Positions 53,153-61,747 of a stretch of 64,000 bases of DNA are shown here, one piece after another. The notes under the pieces were generated by a model. The model had not been told where the DNA came from and ran no database searches. It saw nothing but the letters and a program-made list of their open reading frames with translations. The stretch's first letter is position 1. Every line of letters starts with the position of its first letter. A program made the position numbers and the translations under genes. The stretch comes from Mariniblastus sp. Its GTDB lineage: Bacteria; Planctomycetota; Planctomycetia; Pirellulales; Pirellulaceae. The stretch lies in assembly GCA_028823415.1 (NCBI GenBank), contig JAPKBL010000005.1:19574-83573 (forward strand), in the 5' to 3' direction.

Positions 53153-56100
53153 CTAGTCCGAGCGTGGCGACGCAAATCCAAACAATTCTAAATGAGTCAA
53201 TTCTGACGTTTTCGCAAGCTGGTTTGAAATGTTCGTATTGTCCTGATGTTCGTCAAGTGAGAATTCGTAGACTGTCGATTCGAAATCTTCAAATGTATCG
53301 TCCAAGACGCTCAGCCTTGTGAGTCCAACCAATTTTGGCGGTTGGTTGTCAGACATTTTGAATCGACTTGTTTGATTTTTGTCCAGACTAGGATTATTGG
53401 AGATAGGATCATTGGAGATGGTACGCTCTAAACCAAGGAAAGTAAGTTCATTTCCAGCTACAAGTTTGGATTTCCTGAAACCTTGTTCGGAATGAAAATT
53501 TCTTTGTCCCATCCCTTTGGAAATAGAATCGTCACCGGATATGCGCTGCCCCTCTCCACCGGGAATCGTTATCCATTGCAATGGCGTGAATCCGGATTGA
53601 TTTGACCTGGCGATGGTAACATCCACGAGATTGACTCTCGCATCGCGATTGAAATCATATTGATTGTCAATCTCAACTGTGCCAAATCCAGACTGGTTGA
53701 TCCTGGTTTCCGCGACATCCAAGAGGTTAACGATTGCATTGCTCGGATCATTCCCCGTTTCACCGATCGCGTTTCCAAAATAGAATACGTAGTCGGACGC
53801 CAACTCGGTCGTTGAGTTTGCTAAAACAGTAACTTGGAGCCACTGTTTCTCGATCGCGTTGTCTGACCAAGTCAGATGGATTTGATCAGAGTCATTGATT
53901 CCTCCTCCCTCAATCAATTCGATTTGGGGAGCTGTGGTAAGCATCGCCCATTCGTCTGGATTGTCGTCGTTGCCAACTCGGAATTCAAAGTCACTTGCCG
54001 TTGGCGTCACATCCAAGCCTGCTACATCGATGACCAATCCGTTGATGCCTTTCCAGTAACTGGAGATGTTTTCGAAAGTCGCCGTCTGTCCGGGTAGCAG
54101 AGCGGTTTTGTCAGAGGCAATCGAGTCTCTTAGCGAACTTCCATCGAAAGACGAACTTCGATAGACAAGGTATTGGTCTTCAACGACTGGAATACTTGTG
54201 ACATCAAGTTGCACAACCACTCCGCCCAGAAATTCCGCGGAGAGATCAGGAAGTCGCCCGGGCTGCGGCCACAGCCATCCATAGGCCATCTCCGAAACGA
54301 ACTTAACCATGACTGAATCGCCGCCCCGGTAAACGCTGGTCGTGGTCGCCGCTTGCAGGGCTGCCAGCGAAGTTACTTCATTCGCATTCCAAGAATCGTC
54401 TGAATAAGGGTTCACGATCGTCACTGTCGACAACGGATGGAAATCGGAAAATTCAAAAATTGCGCCGTCGCCCGCGAGCATGTCGCTTAAGTACAACTCG
54501 ATGTTGTCTGGGTTGTCCGCGAAATCGATAGTGTGTGTAAATTGATCGTCGACAATGAACCCGGTTTGCGTGTGGAAAACCCCGATTCCCTCAACACCGA
54601 GCAGCTCCGCCCCATCGGATCGAATAATGTCATGCTTGACAAGCGCTTCACTATAAGAGTTGAATGCGATCGAACCGATTTTCGAGTCGGGATTGACCCA
54701 CGCGGTCCAGTCGTTTCGCGCGATCCCAGCGGGGGTGGTGTTGATCAGCGAACCGTTGCCCAGCTTCTGTGTCACGAACGCGCCGGCAAATCCTGTAAGG
54801 CTTCCGTCGAGATCGATGACTGCACGCGCCGAGGCCTCCGCGTTTATGTTGTTCAAGGATCGAGACATGTCGACCTTATTGGTTTCCGGAACATTGGGGC
54901 CGAATGTAAGTCCACTCACGAAGTGGTAACTGGTTTTTTGCACAGCGTTAAGTAGACCGATCGCTGCGTCGCCATCAACGTCGAACCCATCCAGATGCGA
55001 GTCGACCAGTCCCGCCGGGCCGTCGTAGAGGACGTGGCCGACATAGTGGCCAGTCACGGGTGGCAGGGAACGGCCGGCGGCGATTTCATCAGCGGTTATC
55101 GGCGTGCCAATGTTGCCCGTTCGTCCGACGATCAAAGAGTCGTAAAGCGTTTGATTCAGCCTCAGGCGATTTGCTCGGTCGTTTTCCCCAAGTTTGATGT
55201 CGTAGAAATCGCCACCAATCGCCCGTGGCCAGAAAGTATCGTTTCCCTTGTAGGCCGTAAAGTCGGAGAACCCCCAGTTTTCATCGAATAGCTGCTGATC
55301 TTCAGCGGTGGGCTGGGTGTCCTGAATCGTACGGATCAGTTGCGTCGTAATGAAGACCCCAGCCTCGAACGTCGAATGCGCGACGTTGCCGGTAAAATCG
55401 GTTGGCCCCTTGGTCTCTGGGGCGAGATGGTCGTACAAACCCAATGTGGCTGATGCGCCGTTTACACGTTGCAGAGCGAATCGAAATCCTTCAAACTCAG
55501 ACCCCGCAGCATGATTACCAATGAGGGTATTGTCTGCATTCTCGATCCAGAAACTCGCAACGGAATTAAAATCACTCGGCTCAGGAGCGACCTCCAGGCT
55601 GTCAGAGGCTCGGGCGTTGATCGCCAGGTTGTTGCTCAGCACATTGTCGAACTCGGAAGCGTCCTCGAGGAAGTAGCCGTGGCCAATGTGCTCGTAGACA
55701 ACGTTTTCGTTGACCAACACGTTCTGTGTGCCGTGGACAGTCAGTCCCTTGTTGAAAGTGTTGTGGAATGAAGAATTTTGGATGTACTGGCCCGAGGCGT
55801 CTCCGATCAAATGCCAGTGCGCCGGGTACCGGCCGATAATCCCCTGTTGCCCCATCCGGGTAAATTCGGCGCCGGAAATGTGCATCTGGGCGCCCATCAT
55901 GACCATCGAATGGCCCCCGTAACGGTTGGTTGCACTGTCGGCATCGCCCTGGATCGTCACATCACGACTGAGTAGCCCCACCTCAGCCCGCATGTCGAGA
56001 TCCCAGCTACGGGTTCCATTGGAGTAAGTCTCGATTTCACCGTAATGCATGAACTGCAGCGGGGCGTCCAGTGTGATTGTCTGTCCGCTACCGGTAACGG

Positions 56101-58162
56101 CAGTGATGGTGAATTCTTCAGCCTGATTGAGATCGAAGTCGGTCGAGGCGATTACAATCCGGTCTCCAACCTCCCATCCAGTTGCCTCCGCGACTTGCAA
56201 AACCGTCGCGCCCGCTTGGGCGGTTTGCGAGAGCTGCGTCCAAGATTCCTTGGCCGCATCGTCGGCGTGAATCTCAATGCTGGAGCCCGATCCCCGGGCC
56301 ATCAAGTAGGCATTGTTGTTGTTGATCTGGCCGGACATGCCAAATTCGACCAAGTTCAAATCGAAGTCTGGATCGTCTCCCTCGAGTGTGAGCGTAAATT
56401 CGTGCGTGAATGGCGTCTCTTCGGATCCGACTTGGAAGCTACCCCCGTCGGTCACGAGTACCCAGTCGGATACAAGCGATAAGTCAGCGATATCTTCGAC
56501 AATAAAGTCGCCCGCGACGACCAACCCGGTCGCCTGTGCACTTTCATCCAAGTACAGAGTATCCCCGGCTTTCACGACGACGATGTCACCAATCCCAGGT
56601 GCGTCTCCATCTTCGGTGATCAACTCAGACCATCGCTTGACGGTGGGGAGGATTGGGTATGCCCACTTCTCTACCAACGCTTCCCGCTCCGCTGCAAACT
56701 GATAGTCATTTAGCGCAAAATCATACACCCGGACTTCGCCGACATTCGCATCTACAAATCGCATAACAGCACCGATGCTGCCGAGTGAGACCGGAGCCGC
56801 CAGCGAGAAGTCGGTTGGGGCAACTGTGCCAAAGGCCGAAGTGTGATTCGCTGAATCCCAGAAACTGTAGCGACTGGTGGTGGCGTCATAACGAAAGGCA
56901 TAAACGATCGTCTCACCGGGAGTTACCCTTAGATCACTGCCGCCTACTTTGTTAGTTAACACGCCTCCGAGATAGGCTTGCATCACACCGGTCTGTGAAT
57001 AGCGAAGCCCGAATCCGCTGGCGACGGCGGTACTATTTCCCAGTAGATCGTTCCAATCGCCAACCAGTGAATCAGCATCAAAGCTGACCATAACGGTAAA
57101 GCCACCGGTTCCCGCACTTTGGTCCAACCAGGAATCCGAATCATCGGAGCTGAACAATTCGAGCCGGTTGTTCTCAGAACCGAAATCGACCATCGACAGA
57201 CCCATGTCCGATACGGCAGTACCATCGAAAATCGCAGAACCAAAATCTGAAGTGGCATCAAAATCTTCGTACCTCAACGAAAGATCATTCCACTGAGTAA
57301 CCGCGCTGGCACCGTCAACCAACACGCTGCCTTGAACATCGGCATCAAGAATTTGAATCGGCTGCGGGGCGGCGTTCCACTTGTTGACCAGGCCTACTGC
57401 TTCGGCTTGGAACTGCACGGCGTCGAGACTTTCGTCAAAGATCTTGACTTCGCCGATGTTTGCATCCACAAAGCGGCCCGCACTGTTGATGCTACCCAAT
57501 GTAACTGCTGTGGCCGCCGAAAAGTCGCGATGTGCGATCGTGCCGGTGGCTGTAGATTGACTCACCGAGTTCCAAAACCGGTAGCTGTCCGAAGCGGCAT
57601 CGTAACTAAACGCAAAGACAGTGGTTTCGCCGGGAGTTACCAAACTTGTCTGAACCGAGACTCCGCCCAGGTAGGCTTGCATTGTTCCGTTGGACGAATA
57701 ACGCAAACCAAATCCGCTGGCGACAAAGCTACTGTTGCCCAGCAGATCATTCCACAGCCCGTGCAATGAGTCCGCCTCGAAACTGACCAAAACAGTGAAC
57801 CCGCCAGTTCCGTCGCTTTGGTCCAGCCAGACATCCGATTGAGCCGCATCGAACAACTCAAGACTGGAACGTGTGGATTGAAAATCGAGCATCGGCAGGC
57901 CCGAGTCGGACGCGTTATCACCCAGGAAAGAGACTGTGCCAACATTGGCGGTTGCGTGATGACTACCCGAATCAGATAGGTCGCTCCACTGACTGACGAT
58001 GCCTCCACCGTCGACACTCACACTTTCGATTTGGGTGGCGTCTAAATGTTGGATGAGCCCTGCGAGCAAACACCTTTTTTCCAACGACTCGAAATGCAGG
58101 TTTCCTCTTCGCGATGCCGTACGCCTGTGACTCGCGATCTTGTTTCGAATCCCTTTACGCAT
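53153..58162 (-). CDS. Large surface protein: LamG-like repeats, G8 domain, beta-helix, dockerin-like tail
   Basis: A 1669-residue secreted protein. The N-terminus (RGNLHFESLEKRCLLAG) is the planctomycete LEPR-xLL-type export leader. Two concanavalin-like (LamG) modules with the same SWLDQS.GTGGFTV core lie at about 35-250 and 260-475. A G8 domain follows at about 505-640 (WSELI...GDTLYLDES), as in CEMIP/TMEM2 hyaluronan-binding and cell-surface hyaluronidase proteins, then right-handed beta-helix repeats (about 680-1080; TFNKGLTVHGTQNVLVNENVVY). A dockerin-like pair of calcium loops lies at about 1474-1535 (VNLLDVAETRINQSGFG, VNLVDVTIARSNQSGFT), and a 120-residue tail has no known fold. It may bind or degrade an acidic polysaccharide at the cell surface. 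ATG 58162 is chosen; a TTG 21 bases upstream is possible. Confidence 0.85.
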   Translation of the reverse strand: MRKGIRNKIASHRRTASRRGNLHFESLEKRCLLAGLIQHLDATQIESVSVDGGGIVSQWSDLSDSGSHHATANVGTVSFLGDNASDSGLPMLDFQSTRSSLELFDAAQSDVWLDQSDGTGGFTVLVSFEADSLHGLWNDLLGNSSFVASGFGLRYSSNGTMQAYLGGVSVQTSLVTPGETTVFAFSYDAASDSYRFWNSVSQSTATGTIAHRDFSAATAVTLGSINSAGRFVDANIGEVKIFDESLDAVQFQAEAVGLVNKWNAAPQPIQILDADVQGSVLVDGASAVTQWNDLSLRYEDFDATSDFGSAIFDGTAVSDMGLSMVDFGSENNRLELFSSDDSDSWLDQSAGTGGFTVMVSFDADSLVGDWNDLLGNSTAVASGFGLRYSQTGVMQAYLGGVLTNKVGGSDLRVTPGETIVYAFRYDATTSRYSFWDSANHTSAFGTVAPTDFSLAAPVSLGSIGAVMRFVDANVGEVRVYDFALNDYQFAAEREALVEKWAYPILPTVKRWSELITEDGDAPGIGDIVVVKAGDTLYLDESAQATGLVVAGDFIVEDIADLSLVSDWVLVTDGGSFQVGSEETPFTHEFTLTLEGDDPDFDLNLVEFGMSGQINNNNAYLMARGSGSSIEIHADDAAKESWTQLSQTAQAGATVLQVAEATGWEVGDRIVIASTDFDLNQAEEFTITAVTGSGQTITLDAPLQFMHYGEIETYSNGTRSWDLDMRAEVGLLSRDVTIQGDADSATNRYGGHSMVMMGAQMHISGAEFTRMGQQGIIGRYPAHWHLIGDASGQYIQNSSFHNTFNKGLTVHGTQNVLVNENVVYEHIGHGYFLEDASEFDNVLSNNLAINARASDSLEVAPEPSDFNSVASFWIENADNTLIGNHAAGSEFEGFRFALQRVNGASATLGLYDHLAPETKGPTDFTGNVAHSTFEAGVFITTQLIRTIQDTQPTAEDQQLFDENWGFSDFTAYKGNDTFWPRAIGGDFYDIKLGENDRANRLRLNQTLYDSLIVGRTGNIGTPITADEIAAGRSLPPVTGHYVGHVLYDGPAGLVDSHLDGFDVDGDAAIGLLNAVQKTSYHFVSGLTFGPNVPETNKVDMSRSLNNINAEASARAVIDLDGSLTGFAGAFVTQKLGNGSLINTTPAGIARNDWTAWVNPDSKIGSIAFNSYSEALVKHDIIRSDGAELLGVEGIGVFHTQTGFIVDDQFTHTIDFADNPDNIELYLSDMLAGDGAIFEFSDFHPLSTVTIVNPYSDDSWNANEVTSLAALQAATTTSVYRGGDSVMVKFVSEMAYGWLWPQPGRLPDLSAEFLGGVVVQLDVTSIPVVEDQYLVYRSSSFDGSSLRDSIASDKTALLPGQTATFENISSYWKGINGLVIDVAGLDVTPTASDFEFRVGNDDNPDEWAMLTTAPQIELIEGGGINDSDQIHLTWSDNAIEKQWLQVTVLANSTTELASDYVFYFGNAIGETGNDPSNAIVNLLDVAETRINQSGFGTVEIDNQYDFNRDARVNLVDVTIARSNQSGFTPLQWITIPGGEGQRISGDDSISKGMGQRNFHSEQGFRKSKLVAGNELTFLGLERTISNDPISNNPSLDKNQTSRFKMSDNQPPKLVGLTRLSVLDDTFEDFESTVYEFSLDEHQDNTNISNQLAKTSELTHLELFGFASPRSD

Positions 58163-58748
58163 TTGCCGACTAGACCTTTTCAATAACGCGAAGTGTTAAA
58201 CTAAATCGGGATAACTAAATTGGGACAACTGATCGGGATTTTACTCAACAACGCAATGGCATCATGGTTGTGAGTTGGGTAGTTGTCAAGTATTTGGCCA
58301 CAATTTTCGCCACCAGATTTGTCCCGTGACGCCCATGCGATTGATTTTTGGTGTAGCGGGGAAGTAGCTTCACCAATGTGTCATCCGTGTATAAGAAAAT
58401 TGAAGCCAGGTGTCTCGACTACATTAGTTCGATACAGTGTTTGTGAAATGTTTAAATTGTTCCAAAAATTTATGGCTCACAGTTCACTCAAACATTTAAT
58501 AAAAGTTTGACTCCTGCGGCGTTAATGAAACACTCTATCTTTTAATAAAGACCATTCGCATTTTTTAACTGATCGCTTCCGGTGCGACGATTGATGTTTT
58601 TCCAAATTCCAGTAATGTGCTGATTCAATTGGGTGAAAAAACCAAACCTGTCGACGTTGCCGAAACAGTCACCGCGGTCCGCGTGGAGCGAGAGCTGCCG
58701 GCAGGTTTTGTTGATGCAAGTTGAGCCTCCAAACTAAGCGCTTGAAAC
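58163..58748. other. Upstream region with imperfect repeats and a coding remnant
   Basis: 586 bases between the G8-domain gene (minus) and the HEAT-like gene (plus). AAATCGGGATAACT and AAATTGGGACAACT follow each other at 58203-58230, just before the G8 gene. At 58569-58724 there is an open 51-codon stretch with protein-like composition and no start codon, listed separately. A plus-strand frame at 58283-58510 has no motif and is not called. Confidence 0.5.
58569..58724 (+). pseudogene. Possible remnant of a protein-coding gene
   Basis: An open stretch preceded directly by TAA and ending in TGA, reading LIASGATIDVFPNSSNVLIQ and on to ELPAGFVDAS. The mix of residues is protein-like and its end sits 24 bases before the HEAT-like gene, yet there is no ATG and only an internal GTG. 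It may be the 3' end of a deleted gene. No family recognised; the call is tentative. Confidence 0.3.
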
Positions 58749-59174
58749 ATGAAACCACTACTCGTTACGTTTGCTTTGCTGGCGGTTGCCGCCGTTGGTT
58801 TTGTGCTTTACCGGATTGTGTTTCGCAAAACGGAAACTGCGTTCGAGTTTATGGACTACGTACGCAACCCGGCTTTGGCGTTAGCCCTCAAAGACGAATT
58901 TGACATGAGGGACGCCGAAGTGACCGCCCTCGCCAAACGACCTGCGCGTCGTTTGGTAGAAATGCTGCTGCAGGATCCGGATCAGTTTGGGACTCCTACG
59001 AGAGCGATTTGCGAGGCAGGACCCCAAGCAGTTCCCGCGTTGTTGGCGGCCATTACCGATCCACGATTCAGGGAGCCACCGCCGGTGGATACTTCGGGGG
59101 TGAGCCGATTGCCGATTGCCGGCGTGTTGAGCTGTCTCGAAGATTTATCGGCGCTGAAGACATCGGTGACTTAA
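58749..59174 (+). CDS. Short HEAT-repeat-like protein with a membrane segment
   Basis: A 141-residue protein. Residues 4-25 form a membrane segment or uncleaved signal (LLVTFALLAVAAVGFVLYRIVF), and about 60-110 read as one to two HEAT-like helical hairpins (GPQAVPALLAAITDPRF is typical). HEAT proteins of this kind are normally longer, so it may be truncated at the 3' end. Its TAA shares the palindromic TTAA with the stop of the convergent MATE gene (59171-59174). The possible coding remnant just upstream would fit a gene that has lost parts on both sides. Function unknown. Confidence 0.5.
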   Translation: MKPLLVTFALLAVAAVGFVLYRIVFRKTETAFEFMDYVRNPALALALKDEFDMRDAEVTALAKRPARRLVEMLLQDPDQFGTPTRAICEAGPQAVPALLAAITDPRFREPPPVDTSGVSRLPIAGVLSCLEDLSALKTSVT

Positions 59175-60514
59175 TCGCCGATTCGCTTAAGCATGGATTG
59201 TGCAACAACCAACGTTATCAGGGTCATCAAGACGTTGGCGGCGGCGACACTGTACCAAACCCACTCGACGTCAAATTCGAATTTCAGAACAAACAACCAG
59301 AGTAAAGGTAGAGGCAACAACACCTTTCTCAATACAGATTCAAAAAAGCCGTAAAGCGGTCGCTTGATGGCTTGCATCATCGCCAAACGCGTCGAAGTCA
59401 TAACGTACGACCACTGAATTAATGCCATGATCCGAATATAGCCGACACCGATCTCGATGACTTCGATATCACTTGTAAAGATTCCAATCAAGTGACTGGC
59501 AAACACAAAAATGAGCAACGATGTCATGGTCACGATTGCTAAACCGAGGCGATTGCAAACGCGCATGGTTTCTCTGATCCGCTCGAAGTTCCGCGCGCCG
59601 TTGTTCTGGCCTACCAGTGCCATGATGGCCGCGTAGAGCCCAAAGGTTGGCAGTAGTCCAATTTGCTCAACGCGCGTGGTCACTCCAAAGGCGGCAACCG
59701 TTGGCTCTCCGTAAAACTTCAGAAAATACGTGATTACGAAAAACCCCAGTGCCACCGACATGATATTGAAGGTCGCGGGCAAAGCCTGTTGGGCTATTTC
59801 CCAATAGACTCTCAAGTCAGGCAACAGATCCTGCCAGGGTTTTAGTTTGAGCAACCCCCGCCTCAGAACGGTTGCAAGCATGAACGTGCTTCCAGCGATT
59901 TGAATCACGACTGTCGCCCAGGCAATACCGGCAATGCCCATCGCAGGAAGTCCAAATCCGCCGTAAAGAAACCACGGGTCGAGAATCAGGTTGAGGAAGA
60001 AACCAACCACGAGCACTTTGCTGAATGTCTTGCTGTCGCCACTGGCAATTAGAATCGCGTTGCTCAAGTTACTGATCAGGAAAAATATTGAACCCAAAAA
60101 AATTGGATTCATATAGCTCAGAGCGATCGTCAGGTATTCACCAGTGGCCCCCAGTAATTGAAACAAAGGCCTGGCAACTAGAATCCCGGTAACCGTCAAC
60201 GCCAGTGAAACAACCAGGCCCATCGAAAGGCTCTGGGCAATATAACGCCGCTGCTTGTCCTCTTCGCGGCTACCGATGGCGTTGGCAATCAGTGCCGACG
60301 CTCCTCGTGAAAGCCCACCACTGGTGGCAATGATCAACAAAAAGACCGGAAAGCTCAGCCCCATTGCTGCCAGCGCCGTCGTCGAGATTTGCCCCGCGTA
60401 GAACGAATCAATCACGTTGTACATGGTTTGAAAAAACAGACCAATGCTCGACGGCAACGCCAAATCGCGAACATGTTTCGTGATCGAGCCAGATGTAAGC
60501 AACTTGTTATTCAA
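59171..60514 (-). CDS. MATE-family efflux transporter
   Basis: A 447-residue inner-membrane protein with 12 hydrophobic segments in two halves, the layout of multidrug and toxic compound extrusion (MATE) transporters, which export small molecules in exchange for Na+ or H+. The N-terminus LALPSSIGLFFQTMYNVIDSFYAG and the second-half start ALPATFNIMSVALGFFVITYFL match the family halves. It is the last gene of the ovoA/ATP-grasp/MATE operon: seven bases lie between the ATP-grasp stop and its ATG. The position suggests export of the operon's product rather than a general drug pump; that is inference. Confidence 0.88.
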   Translation of the reverse strand: MNNKLLTSGSITKHVRDLALPSSIGLFFQTMYNVIDSFYAGQISTTALAAMGLSFPVFLLIIATSGGLSRGASALIANAIGSREEDKQRRYIAQSLSMGLVVSLALTVTGILVARPLFQLLGATGEYLTIALSYMNPIFLGSIFFLISNLSNAILIASGDSKTFSKVLVVGFFLNLILDPWFLYGGFGLPAMGIAGIAWATVVIQIAGSTFMLATVLRRGLLKLKPWQDLLPDLRVYWEIAQQALPATFNIMSVALGFFVITYFLKFYGEPTVAAFGVTTRVEQIGLLPTFGLYAAIMALVGQNNGARNFERIRETMRVCNRLGLAIVTMTSLLIFVFASHLIGIFTSDIEVIEIGVGYIRIMALIQWSYVMTSTRLAMMQAIKRPLYGFFESVLRKVLLPLPLLWLFVLKFEFDVEWVWYSVAAANVLMTLITLVVAQSMLKRIGD

Positions 60515-60521
60515 TGGCCGA

Positions 60522-61685
60522 CTAACTTTGAAGAAGTTGTTTCAAGATTTGCTGATTGCGACCCTGCGAATCAGAAGTCACCGAAAGATGGCAGAGCGTA
60601 CTCGCTTGCTCTCCGATCGTCTCCTCAAATGCACTGAGGACAACAACCTTGGCATCCTGGATCTCCTCGATCGACCCGATTAGTTGCTCCAGAGAACCCG
60701 AAAATTGGCAGCTCGCTTGATAAATTCCTTTGCTCAGTCCAAGATCCCGGGCAAAGATTCTCGACGCCATCAAGAAAGGAGAGATGCCTGTCAAACGTGG
60801 ATTCACATCGACCAGAAAGAGTTGTTTCGATTCATTGCGAAGAATATCGATTCCGACCAGCCCAAAATATCCACAGCCATGCAAATATTGAGCAGCTGGT
60901 TCAATCATGCGGCAAAGATCGTCAAAGAGTTCGGTTTGAAGATGGTCCGAAAACATTCCTCCACGCCAACGCTTGTTTTCATCAAAAAGTTGTTCTGTCA
61001 GCCCCAGCCAAACGATGGATCCGTTCCGACGCAGATAAAACTGAACGCCAAAATCATCAGTAACGTTTCCGATGATCGAGTTAATCACCAGCGTTGCATC
61101 CGGCCAGTGGGCTGTTAATTGCGCCTGCATTTTCACTTCGTCGGACGCTTCCTGAATCATGAAATTACCAAGCCCTGCGTAACCATGACTGAGTTTTACG
61201 ATACAGGGTGGAACGATCGCGTCCAGAACGTCCGCCTGAGGACAATCGATCTTGGCAATGACTTCTTTGGAATGAATTGCGTAATTAACTTCTGGGTCAA
61301 TCACCTGATGCGTCGCGGCGAGTGATTCATGTGGAAAGAGCGTGATGCAATCGCCGTTGGCTGCGAATGGTTGCCAGTTTGGGCGGCCTTCCATTCCAAA
61401 AGTCCTTTCCCAGTGGTCAAGCAGGATTTTGCGAGGTGCAATTTCCGAAGTGACGTCCAGACGTCTTCCCCAGCAACACATCAGATGGTGCGGGCCAAGC
61501 ACTTTAATCAGTTCACGGCGTGGCGGCGGAAACGGATCGTGAATGATGTACTTGGAGCGGTTTTGAAATTCAGTTTCGGTGCTGTTGGACGATGGGTATT
61601 CCGCCAGCAGTCTCGCTTGGGGCGCGTCTTGAACATATAACTCAGAGAGAAAATTCAACTCGGGCTGGATTTCCACTTGAGACAT
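60522..61685 (-). CDS. ATP-grasp ligase, unknown substrate
   Basis: A 387-residue ATP-grasp protein. The core is seen in PPCIVKLSHGYAGLGNFMI (ATP-binding Lys near 164 and the glycine loop), FGVQFYLRRNGSIVWLGLTEQ, GYFGLVGIDIL, and the metal-binding signature LVDVNPRLTG (Asp293, Asn295, Arg297). The first 150 residues are unlike common ATP-grasp enzymes and include a Cys pair (LMCCWGRR). ATP-grasp enzymes join a carboxylate to an amine, thiol or other nucleophile through an acyl phosphate. Lying between ovoA (62 bases after its stop) and MATE (seven bases before it), it probably modifies ovothiol or its precursor. The ATG at 61685 has AAAGG upstream. The family is sure; the reaction is inferred. 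Confidence 0.85.
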   Translation of the reverse strand: MSQVEIQPELNFLSELYVQDAPQARLLAEYPSSNSTETEFQNRSKYIIHDPFPPPRRELIKVLGPHHLMCCWGRRLDVTSEIAPRKILLDHWERTFGMEGRPNWQPFAANGDCITLFPHESLAATHQVIDPEVNYAIHSKEVIAKIDCPQADVLDAIVPPCIVKLSHGYAGLGNFMIQEASDEVKMQAQLTAHWPDATLVINSIIGNVTDDFGVQFYLRRNGSIVWLGLTEQLFDENKRWRGGMFSDHLQTELFDDLCRMIEPAAQYLHGCGYFGLVGIDILRNESKQLFLVDVNPRLTGISPFLMASRIFARDLGLSKGIYQASCQFSGSLEQLIGSIEEIQDAKVVVLSAFEETIGEQASTLCHLSVTSDSQGRNQQILKQLLQS

Positions 61686-61747
61686 CAATTTACCTTTTGC
61701 CGCGCCGTCCGAGTTTTCTCCCCAATGCAATCTGAGGACTCTCCGAA

